From: Candidatus Saccharimonadia bacterium
GTDB lineage: Bacteria > Patescibacteriota > Saccharimonadia > Saccharimonadales > Saccharimonadaceae
Direction of reading: 5' to 3'
DNA: 6,896 bases
Assembly: GCA_023257145.1 (NCBI GenBank)
Contig: JALRDA010000086.1
Span: forward strand, 1-6,896
The notes beneath the pieces were generated by a model that worked only from the letters and a program-made list of their open reading frames with translations, was not told where the DNA came from and did not search any database. Made by a program: the position numbers and the translations under genes. Positions 1 through 5,138 of this stretch are shown piece after piece; position 1 is the first letter of the stretch, and every line of letters starts with the position of its first letter.

Positions 1-26
1 TGAATAGAAAGCACATTTTGACTCAA

Positions 27-32
27 AATAAT
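27..32 (+). promoter_or_regulatory. possible -10 element for the winged-helix/Nudix-like gene
   Basis: AATAAT matches the TATAAT consensus at 5 of 6 positions and ends 5 bases before the ATG at 38, so transcription would begin at or next to the start codon (a leaderless mRNA). No Shine-Dalgarno sequence lies ahead of the gene, which fits this reading. No convincing -35 and no TG extension are visible, and only 37 bases of upstream sequence are available, so this is weak. Confidence 0.3.
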
Positions 33-37
33 TTGAC

Positions 38-700
38 ATGCATCATATACAGCATTACATTCTGACAACATTATCCGTCACCAAATGGGCGAGGTTTAGC
101 GAGATGCGCCCGCCAAAAGTAGACAGCAATGCCTACAGCTACCACCTGAAACTTCTGCAGAAACAGCAGCTTATTGAAAAACATGCCGACAAGGGTTATC
201 GATTAAGTCCAGCCGGCATGACGCAAGTGGACAGGATGAGCAGTGGTGAGCTTCATTTTCGTTTGCAACCAAAAATTATTACAATGTGTCTATTGTATAC
301 TGCTGATAATCATTTTTTGCTTCTTAGGAAGAGTAAACAGCCATTTATCGGCGCCTGGACATTCGCAAGCGGAAAGTTGCACATAGAGGATGGTGGCGTA
401 CGCCAAGCGATGATTCGTGAAATAAACGAGCGCGTCGCAATAGCAGAGAACGACACATTACATCATGCGGCAGATGTCTATATTAACGCGTCTATTGGCG
501 AGCAATTGGTCTCATCAATTCTTGCGCACGTATTTACGATGCAAATCGAACGTAGTGAAATTGCGCGAACCGATGTTGCATGGGTGCCGGGTGGTAGCTG
601 GCAAGATCTGCAGTTAGCGCCAGGTGTTAAAGAAGTCTTTGATCTTGTGCAGCGAAGTGAAAATTCGTTTACATTTGCTGAGTATTCCATTGATTGGTGA
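38..700 (+). CDS. winged-helix DNA-binding plus degenerate Nudix-like domain protein
   Basis: This is a 220-residue protein with two parts. Residues 1-68 resemble an ArsR/MarR-like winged helix: a likely recognition helix around 31-44 (NAYSYHLKLL), then a wing-like stretch ending in YRLSPAG (54-60). Residues about 78-205 read as a Nudix fold, with a LLLRK..QPFIGAWTFASGK strand-loop and a Nudix-box helix, RQAMIREINERVAI (122-135). The canonical REUxEExGU becomes R127-E-I-N-E-R132-V-A134-I, so the second catalytic Glu is Arg and the Gly is Ala. The upstream Glu of Gx5E is replaced by Asp118/Gly119, with one extra residue in the loop. Hydrolase activity is therefore doubtful. A ligand-sensing transcription regulator, by analogy with NrtR (which has the opposite domain order), is an inference. 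ATG 38 is the only ATG between the in-frame stop at 29-31 and the first helix; Met23 would cut the winged helix. No ribosome binding site is visible. recG follows 48 bases downstream with its own promoter. Confidence 0.75.
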   Translation: MHHIQHYILTTLSVTKWARFSEMRPPKVDSNAYSYHLKLLQKQQLIEKHADKGYRLSPAGMTQVDRMSSGELHFRLQPKIITMCLLYTADNHFLLLRKSKQPFIGAWTFASGKLHIEDGGVRQAMIREINERVAIAENDTLHHAADVYINASIGEQLVSSILAHVFTMQIERSEIARTDVAWVPGGSWQDLQLAPGVKEVFDLVQRSENSFTFAEYSIDW

Positions 701-731
701 ATCTATCGAGTGCTAGGATGTTGCCGTAGGC

Positions 732-740
732 TGGTATCAT
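732..740 (+). promoter_or_regulatory. extended -10 promoter of the recG operon
   Basis: TGGTATCAT is a TGn-TATCAT extended -10 ending 8 bases before the recG ATG. The predicted transcription start lies at about 746-749, so the recG mRNA would be leaderless or carry only a few bases of leader, which fits the absence of a Shine-Dalgarno sequence. No good -35 is seen at 16-18 bases upstream. The same ten bases, TGGTATCATA, occur ahead of the oxidoreductase at 5101-5110. Confidence 0.6.
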
Positions 741-748
741 AGTACTAT
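739..748 (+). repeat. 10-bp perfect palindrome at the recG start
   Basis: ATAGTACTAT is its own reverse complement. It overlaps the end of the -10 element and abuts the recG ATG, spanning the predicted transcription start. It could be an operator or simply AT-rich promoter sequence. No second copy is visible in the window. Confidence 0.4.
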
Positions 749-2782
749 ATGCTTCTCACGACATCACTTCAAAAAGTAAAAGGCGTAGGCCCCAAGACTG
801 CCGAGCAACTTGCTGCAGCGAATTTGCACACGGTTGGAGATTTGATCGACTTTCTTCCACGCAAACACGAGGACTTTTCTGAGGTGGTGAATATCGCTGA
901 CATACATCCTGGAAAAATGACGATTCGTGCGCGCTGCGAAAAGATTGCTACTCGCCCTGTGAGGCGCGGTTTGCGTATCACGACAGCAACGCTTGTTGAT
1001 GATACGGGCAAGCTACAGGCGGTATGGTTCAATCAACCGTATCGTACGACACAGCTGGCAAAGGCTGACGAAGAATTCTTCTTTTCGGGTGAGTTCGAAT
1101 TTAATTACAATAAATATCAGCTTTCAAACCCAAGTGTCGAAAAGGCAAGTGAAATGCCGGTGAACACAGACCGCCTATTACCGGTGTATCGTGCGATTAA
1201 AGGATTGAAAAGTCAGCTAGTGCGCAAAATTCTTGTTGAGATCAAGCCTTTAATGACGATGTTGCCCGAGACGCTGCCAGCTAGTGTGGTAAAGACGGAA
1301 AAACTACTGCCTCGATCAGACGCAGTGCTAGGTATGCATTTTCCGAAAACGCCCGATGACGTTACTGCGGCAAAAGAACGTCTCGCATTCGAGGAACTAT
1401 TCCAACTTTTGCTAGCGAGTCAGCTGAACAAACTGGACAACGCCAAGCTTGAAGGGTGGCACATTCCGTTTGATCAAAAGATTGTCGCCGATTTTGTTGC
1501 CCAGCTGCCGTTCGATTTAACAGGCGCCCAACGACGCGCAGCGTGGGAGATTATTCAGGATTTCGAGAAGAAAACACCAATGAATAGGCTACTCCAAGGT
1601 GATGTTGGCGCCGGCAAAACAGTTGTTGCAGGCCTAGCGGCGCGCCAGGCAGCCGCATCAGGCTTTCAGACGGCACTGATGGCACCGACGGAAATATTAG
1701 CCTCTCAACATGCGGAAACGCTCAGCAAGCTTTTGCAGCCGTTTGGCGTGAACGTTGGACTACTAACCGGTAGCGTCAAGGGGGTTGCGCGAAAAACATT
1801 ATATGAACAGATTGCTAGCGGAAGTGTCGCTGTTGTTGTCGGGACGCATGCGCTCATACAGGAAACGGTTAAGTTTCATCGTTTGGGGTTTGTTGTAATC
1901 GACGAACAACATCGCTTTGGGGTGAAGCAACGACAAGAGCTTCTAACGAAGTCTGAGTATATGCCACATTTATTGGCGATGACTGCGACACCGATCCCGC
2001 GTAGTCTGGCGCTGACTGTATACGGCGAGCTTGATGTCAGTATTCTAAATGAACTTCCAAAAGGTCGTAAGCCGATCGAAACGAAGATTTGGTCGCCAAA
2101 TAGCCAAGCTCAGCTGTACGCAAAGATTGACGCAGAAATCGCAAACGGCCGACAGGGCTACGTGATTTGCAGTTTGATCGATGATAACCCGGATAATGAA
2201 ATCAAAAGTGTCGAAGCAGAGTATAAGAAACTGCAGAATTCGATATTCAAGCACCGAAAAATTGGATTACTCCACGGCAAGATGAAGTCTGATGAAAAAG
2301 ACGACGTGATGAGTCGATTTGCCAGTGGCGAATTAGACATTCTGGTTAGTACCACGGTCGTGGAGGTTGGTGTTGACGTCCCCAATGCGACCGTGATGAT
2401 CATAGAAAACGCTGATCGGTTTGGTCTGAGTCAGCTACATCAACTGCGTGGCCGTGTTGGGCGCTCATCACATCAAAGCTACTGTTATCTAGTGATGAGC
2501 GATAGTAGTAAGCCTTCGCAGCGTCTAAAAGAAATTGAACGATCGAATGACGGTTTTTATCTGGCGGAAGTCGACTTGAAATTGCGCGGTCCCGGTGAAA
2601 TTTACGGTCGCTCACAGCACGGCGCGTTAAACTTACAGATCGCTACTTTATCAGATACGAAGTTGATTGCACGTGCACAAAAACAGGCCAAGGCATTCGC
2701 AGTCAATGGTGCTGATCTGGTACAATATAATCAATTAGCGGAACAGGTCGGAAAGTACCAGCGACTAACAACGTTAAATTAA
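749..2782 (+). CDS. recG: ATP-dependent DNA helicase RecG
   Basis: This monomeric superfamily 2 helicase remodels stalled replication forks and drives branch migration of recombination intermediates. At 677 residues it is full length (E. coli RecG is about 693). An N-terminal helix-hairpin-helix-like segment (VKGVGPKTAEQL, around 10-21) precedes the OB-fold wedge domain at about 50-145, which contacts the fork. Helicase motifs follow in order: Walker A GDVGAGKT (284-291), DEQH (385-388, the usual RecG form of motif II), TATP (412-415), the HGKM region, VVEVGVDVPNAT, and QLRGRVGR (565-572). The C-terminal TRG segment LRGPGE is present (612-617), but the following GTRQSG is GRSQHG (620-625). 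It keeps the Gln and the final Gly and probably reflects lineage divergence. The ATG at 749 lies directly behind an extended -10, with no ribosome binding site. It is the first gene of a three-gene operon, with 5 bases to the next start. Confidence 0.97.
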   Translation: MLLTTSLQKVKGVGPKTAEQLAAANLHTVGDLIDFLPRKHEDFSEVVNIADIHPGKMTIRARCEKIATRPVRRGLRITTATLVDDTGKLQAVWFNQPYRTTQLAKADEEFFFSGEFEFNYNKYQLSNPSVEKASEMPVNTDRLLPVYRAIKGLKSQLVRKILVEIKPLMTMLPETLPASVVKTEKLLPRSDAVLGMHFPKTPDDVTAAKERLAFEELFQLLLASQLNKLDNAKLEGWHIPFDQKIVADFVAQLPFDLTGAQRRAAWEIIQDFEKKTPMNRLLQGDVGAGKTVVAGLAARQAAASGFQTALMAPTEILASQHAETLSKLLQPFGVNVGLLTGSVKGVARKTLYEQIASGSVAVVVGTHALIQETVKFHRLGFVVIDEQHRFGVKQRQELLTKSEYMPHLLAMTATPIPRSLALTVYGELDVSILNELPKGRKPIETKIWSPNSQAQLYAKIDAEIANGRQGYVICSLIDDNPDNEIKSVEAEYKKLQNSIFKHRKIGLLHGKMKSDEKDDVMSRFASGELDILVSTTVVEVGVDVPNATVMIIENADRFGLSQLHQLRGRVGRSSHQSYCYLVMSDSSKPSQRLKEIERSNDGFYLAEVDLKLRGPGEIYGRSQHGALNLQIATLSDTKLIARAQKQAKAFAVNGADLVQYNQLAEQVGKYQRLTTLN

Positions 2783-2787
2783 TTACT

Positions 2788-3600
2788 ATGTATTCAGGAA
2801 CAACATTTCGTACTAAATCCGGGCTTGTGATGGGCGTCCATCAAAAAATCGACCGTGTCGCACATCGGCACATTAAACACCATGTCCCGAAATCAATCCA
2901 TTTTCCAACCACGCAGCAGGTCTTGCATTTCGAGGGTTTGAACGGTCCCGATGGTATCAAACGAAAAAGTCCCGCCAAAGACGAACCGTGGCATTATATT
3001 GACCCTAAAGATCCAAATGACACGTCGCTGATCGAAATGATCACCGATCATATCCATAATCTATCGACCGCACTTAGATCAGGCAATAACGAACGGGCGG
3101 CTTTTGAGGCGGCATGGATGGCACATGCGATCACTGACGGCCTGACGCCGGCGCATCACTACCCACTAGAGGCGAAACTCGAGGAATTACGGGGCGGTCA
3201 AAGTATCGAGACGCGAACTACAACCAAGGACAAGCTGGTATTGCCGGGTAAAACTCGACGCCATCAAATCAAAAACAATTGGGAATATTGGGGTGTAAAA
3301 GGTGTCATGACGACACACCTTGGGTTTGAATTAGGTGTTGCCACGACAATTGCCGGATTGAAGATGGAAGGGACGCATCCGAAAGAAAAGGATTACGCTG
3401 CCGTACGAGAAATTGGGTATGAGGCAGTATTTAAGAATATTCTTGCGACTGTCGACGGATTGGATATGTATACCGAATACAGCAGGCTAGGCTGGACTCG
3501 CCATTTGGCGGCACAAACAAAAAAGTCACTTGTTCCAGAGATTATTAAGGCTGTGACGCTGGCGTGGTATCAGGCAATTCTCATTGCGGAGCAAAAGTAA
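2788..3600 (+). CDS. putative zinc-dependent phospholipase C / S1-P1 nuclease-fold protein
   Basis: This 270-residue protein probably has the all-helical zinc phospholipase C / P1 nuclease fold. Its key residues match the remembered ligand order of Bacillus cereus PLC (H14, D55, H69, H118, D122, H128, H142, E146). Here they are H18 in GVHQKIDRVA, D55, H69 in WHYIDP (PLC has SHFYDP), H113-x3-D117-x5-H123 in AHAITDGLTPAHHYP, and H177-x3-E181 in THLGFELG. Spacing in the central cluster is identical. An insertion of about 40 residues lies before H177. The C-terminal helix (AVTLAWYQAILIA) also resembles the family. Classical members are exported, and the mature N-terminal Trp amine binds the third zinc. 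Here no signal peptide, lipobox or membrane segment is visible, so a cytosolic role and a different third-metal site are inferred. Substrate is unknown: phospholipid, nucleic acid or another phosphodiester. ATG 2788 is chosen; Met15 is an alternative. Neither has a clear ribosome binding site, and translation is probably coupled to recG. rsmD begins at the next base. Confidence 0.7.
   Translation: MYSGTTFRTKSGLVMGVHQKIDRVAHRHIKHHVPKSIHFPTTQQVLHFEGLNGPDGIKRKSPAKDEPWHYIDPKDPNDTSLIEMITDHIHNLSTALRSGNNERAAFEAAWMAHAITDGLTPAHHYPLEAKLEELRGGQSIETRTTTKDKLVLPGKTRRHQIKNNWEYWGVKGVMTTHLGFELGVATTIAGLKMEGTHPKEKDYAAVREIGYEAVFKNILATVDGLDMYTEYSRLGWTRHLAAQTKKSLVPEIIKAVTLAWYQAILIAEQK
3588..3591 (+). promoter_or_regulatory. 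Shine-Dalgarno site for rsmD
   Basis: GGAG lies inside the last codons of the preceding gene, 9 bases before GTG 3601. It supports the GTG start, which immediately follows the upstream TAA, and suggests translational coupling. Confidence 0.6.
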
Positions 3601-4143
3601 GTGAATATTCGTATTATCGGTGGCTACTATGGTGGTCAGCAGATCGAAGCGCCAAAAAATCGTCGCACTCACCCGATGGGCGAGCGTGTTCGTAACGCAT
3701 TATTTAATAGTCTTGCGGGTGAAATTGCTGATGCTGAAGTCTTAGATGTATTTGCTGGTACGGGCGCTGTCGGACTTGAGGCGCTTAGTCGTGGTGCAAA
3801 GTCAGTGACATTTGTAGAGCGTGATCGCACGGCGCAGCGATATTTGACGCGTAACGTGGCGAGAATTGGTGTTGCGGAAAAAGCACAAATTATACGGACT
3901 ACTGTTGCCAGCTGGCTTGGCACGAAAGAACCCCAGTTATTTGATATTATTTTTGCTGATCCGCCATATTACGATGTTCAGTTTTCCACAGTCGACAGAA
4001 TTTTTGACCTATTAAAGCCCGGTGGTATTATGGTATTATCACATCCAGGTAGAGGTGAGGTACCGACCAAAACAGGAGTTGTTGTGGTGGACAATCGTAG
4101 TTATGGAAATGCATATCTCACCTTCTACCGCCGTGATAGCTAA
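3601..4143 (+). CDS. rsmD: 16S rRNA (guanine(966)-N(2))-methyltransferase RsmD
   Basis: RsmD uses S-adenosylmethionine to methylate N2 of G966 (E. coli numbering) in helix 31 of 16S rRNA, near the P site of the small subunit. The 180 residues match the family length. MNIRIIGGYYGGQQI aligns with the usual RsmD start (R.I.G..rG..l), HPMGERVRNALFN (24-36) occupies the conserved RP...RvRE.LFN position, VLDVFAGTGAVGLEALSRGA (47-66) is SAM-binding motif I, VERD (72-75) is the acidic ribose-binding motif, and DPPY (120-123) is the catalytic N-methyltransferase motif IV. The HPMGERVR version is the form I associate with Candidate Phyla Radiation homologues. The start codon is GTG, directly abutting the previous stop, with GGAG 9 bases upstream. 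It is the last gene of the operon, and its TAA stop is part of the terminator hairpin. Confidence 0.95.
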   Translation: MNIRIIGGYYGGQQIEAPKNRRTHPMGERVRNALFNSLAGEIADAEVLDVFAGTGAVGLEALSRGAKSVTFVERDRTAQRYLTRNVARIGVAEKAQIIRTTVASWLGTKEPQLFDIIFADPPYYDVQFSTVDRIFDLLKPGGIMVLSHPGRGEVPTKTGVVVVDNRSYGNAYLTFYRRDS

Positions 4144-4161
4144 GACCGTGAGGTCTTTTTT
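4142..4161 (+). terminator. rho-independent terminator of the recG operon, overlapping the rsmD stop
   Basis: A 6-bp stem AAGACC/GGTCTT encloses the GNRA-type loop GTGA and runs directly into further T residues (4158-4161). The first two stem bases are the last two bases of the rsmD TAA stop codon, so there is no 3' untranslated spacer before the terminator. Confidence 0.8.
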
Positions 4162-4186
4162 ATTTGATTTAAAATGGTCGTCGAAT

Positions 4187-4218
4187 AAAAAGCAGCCCCG
4201 CGATTTCTCGCGGGGTGC
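4187..4218 (-). terminator. rho-independent terminator of the minus-strand orphan gene
   Basis: A strong GC-rich hairpin: CCCCGCGA/TCGCGGGG (4196-4203 with 4208-4215), loop of four, extended by GCA/TGC past a bulged base at 4195. On the minus strand it is followed by TTTTTATT (complement of 4184-4191), giving the expected U-run. On the plus strand no T-run follows, so it acts mainly for the convergent minus-strand gene, about 70 bases past its stop. Confidence 0.8.
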
Positions 4219-4221
4219 AGT

Positions 4222-4242
4222 CATAACGTAGGACATGTTATG
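4222..4242 (+). repeat. short inverted repeat in the convergent gap
   Basis: CATAAC (4222-4227) and GTTATG (4237-4242) form a 6-bp inverted repeat. On the plus strand it can extend inward by a G-T and a T-A pair to leave a 5-base loop. It lies between the minus-strand gene stop and its terminator. There is no T-run and no known function, and chance is possible. Confidence 0.3.
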
Positions 4243-4287
4243 TAGCAATGATAGCATACATTTCATAATACACAAAGAGGTAGCGGG

Positions 4288-4812
4288 TCAGGACATCGGC
4301 AAGATGGTGAGATGTGTATCGCTGTTCTTCAGCACGGCAATGACATTTCGCCCCATTTTATAGTGTCGCCTAGCGGCATTTCTAATTGATGTGCCTACAG
4401 TCAGAACATCGCCCATGAGGCATTGGTGAGTGTCAGCGATCGATTTTAGGGTGCTAGCTTTTTCGTTTTCAAGCTCTAAGCCAATCAAACGTGCATCGGT
4501 AGGGTTAGAGCTGATAAGGCGTTGCTGAACTGCTTCAAAAGTGTCGGGTAATATTGTGTCGACGATATGTCGGCTGTTCATGATTCGGTAGCCTTCGACA
4601 GTGGTGTTCATTTCGGCATATTTAATCGCCGCATCAAGCATGGCGTCACGTTCTTCTACGGTTGCGATCATTAGAATTTCTTGCGCTATGTCGCGGTATG
4701 TGTCGGCGTGCATAAGAACGGCGATTTTTGTATGGGTTTCGCCTGCATCAAATTTCTCAAACTGTTTGAGATTTGGCGCGCCAACGGATTCATGCTCAAT
4801 ACTCATAGGCAT
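4288..4812 (-). CDS. uncharacterised 174-residue protein with possible ribbon-helix-helix segments
   Basis: I do not recognise this family. The protein is soluble, with no signal peptide, transmembrane segment or catalytic motif visible. Residues 1-27 are polar and probably flexible. Residues 29-78 and 107-161 each read as a short strand followed by two helices. In the second copy the strand is RLIGLELEN (108-116), the helices are KASTLKSIADTH (118-129) and DVLTVGTSIRNAARRHYKMG (135-154), and the closing strand is RNVIAVL (155-161). This strand-helix-helix-strand layout with a basic second helix resembles ribbon-helix-helix-like small regulators, but that is an inference from pattern only. 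The first copy (IAVLMHADTYRDIAQEIL onward) may be a diverged duplicate. The gene has its own TATAAT and its own terminator, so it is monocistronic. The start could be Met1 (4812) or Met3 (4806); neither has a ribosome binding site, consistent with a very short leader. Composition matches its neighbours. Confidence 0.8.
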   Translation of the reverse strand: MPMSIEHESVGAPNLKQFEKFDAGETHTKIAVLMHADTYRDIAQEILMIATVEERDAMLDAAIKYAEMNTTVEGYRIMNSRHIVDTILPDTFEAVQQRLISSNPTDARLIGLELENEKASTLKSIADTHQCLMGDVLTVGTSIRNAARRHYKMGRNVIAVLKNSDTHLTILPMS

Positions 4813-4822
4813 ACCATAATAT

Positions 4823-4828
4823 ATTATA
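4823..4828 (-). promoter_or_regulatory. -10 element of the minus-strand orphan gene
   Basis: A perfect TATAAT on the minus strand lies in a very AT-rich stretch and ends 10 bases before the ATG at 4812. The predicted start of transcription is about 4816, giving a leader of only a few bases. There is no clear -35 and no TG extension. It lies downstream of the tRNA terminator, so the gene is independent of the tRNA. Confidence 0.5.
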
Positions 4829-4874
4829 AATATTTAGTAAATAACGAAGTTGCAATCGGCATAAATCAAACAAG

Positions 4875-4906
4875 TAAAATAGCAGGCCAGCCGACCTGCT
4901 ATTTTA
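4875..4906 (-). terminator. rho-independent terminator of tRNA-Leu(UAG)
   Basis: A perfect 12-bp stem, TAAAATAGCAGG (4875-4886) with its complement at 4895-4906, closes an 8-base loop. It begins only three bases past the encoded CCA of the tRNA. The stem ends in ATTTTA on either strand, so it could work in both directions. Its position makes it the terminator of the minus-strand tRNA. Confidence 0.8.
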
Positions 4907-4908
4907 TA

Positions 4909-4993
4909 TGGTACGCGAGAAAGGACTTGAACCTTCACGCCCGAAGGCACTAGCTCCTAAGGCTAGCGTGTCTACCAATTCCACCACTCGCGC
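4909..4993 (-). tRNA. tRNA-Leu (anticodon UAG)
   Basis: A class II tRNA of 85 bases including an encoded CCA (4911-4909). The acceptor strands are GCGCGAG and CTCGCGT with discriminator A73. The D stem is GTG/CAC with GG in the loop. The anticodon stem CTAGC/GCTAG has loop CTTAGGA, giving UAG, which reads CUA and other CUN codons. The long variable arm is GCC-TTCG-GGC. The T arm is GAAGG-TTCAAGT-CCTTT. The long variable arm, A73 and the UAG anticodon identify leucine. Oddity: the terminal acceptor pair is G1-U72, not G-C. Confidence 0.96.
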
Positions 4994-5011
4994 AAATTTG
5001 GTAACCTTCAT

Positions 5012-5020
5012 ATCATATCA
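5012..5020 (-). promoter_or_regulatory. extended -10 promoter of tRNA-Leu(UAG)
   Basis: On the minus strand TGATATGAT is TGn-TATGAT, with the -10 hexamer matching 5 of 6. It predicts a start near 5005, about 12 bases before the tRNA 5' end at 4993. A possible alternative lies further upstream (TTGACC at 5060-5055, then TATCTT 16 bases later), which would give a leader of about 33 bases. Confidence 0.5.
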
Positions 5021-5100
5021 AAAAAACTTTTAAAGATAAAGACCCTGTTTTAGCGGTCAAATAGCTAGCATAACCGTTTTGCTTAGAAAGTGTCTAACTG

Positions 5101-5109
5101 TGGTATCAT
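5101..5109 (+). promoter_or_regulatory. extended -10 promoter of the FAD oxidoreductase gene
   Basis: TGGTATCAT is identical to the element ahead of recG. TTGCTT at 5079-5084 is a possible -35, 19 bases from the hexamer. The predicted start near 5115-5117 gives a leader of about 22-24 bases containing the ribosome binding site at 5121-5128. It also argues against a start codon upstream of 5115. Confidence 0.6.
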
Positions 5110-5120
5110 ATATACAATAT

Positions 5121-5128
5121 GAGAGAGG
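5121..5128 (+). promoter_or_regulatory. Shine-Dalgarno site of the FAD oxidoreductase gene
   Basis: GAGAGAGG is a purine-rich partial match to AGGAGG, 10 bases before ATG 5139. It selects that ATG over the TTG at 5079, which lies ahead of the -10 element. Confidence 0.55.
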
Positions 5129-5138
5129 CTACCCGACA

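Noticed and set aside
33..61. TTGACA (33-38) with TACATT 17 bases later as a promoter
   Set aside because: It would start transcription inside the winged-helix gene and remove its first helix. The hexamer match is only 4 of 6, and the first residues look like part of the domain.
104..106. Met23 of the winged-helix/Nudix-like protein as the start
   Set aside because: It would delete the WARF segment and first helix of the winged helix. ATG 38 is the better choice.
4022..4275. Overlapping reading frames on both strands across the rsmD end and the convergent gap
   Set aside because: They run through two terminator hairpins and the rsmD reading frame and show no domain-like sequence.
4601..4953. 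Plus-strand reading frames over the minus-strand orphan gene and into the tRNA
   Set aside because: One runs into the tRNA gene and through its terminator. The minus-strand frame has a promoter, a terminator and a protein-like composition.
5050..5074. Inverted repeat CGGT ... ACCG in the divergent region between tRNA-Leu(UAG) and the oxidoreductase
   Set aside because: The arms are only 4 to 5 bases with a 15-base spacer, which is expected by chance.
5079..5138. A 20-residue N-terminal extension of the oxidoreductase from TTG 5079
   Set aside because: The TTG lies upstream of the extended -10 at 5101-5109, and the region encodes no family-like sequence. ATG 5139 has a ribosome binding site.
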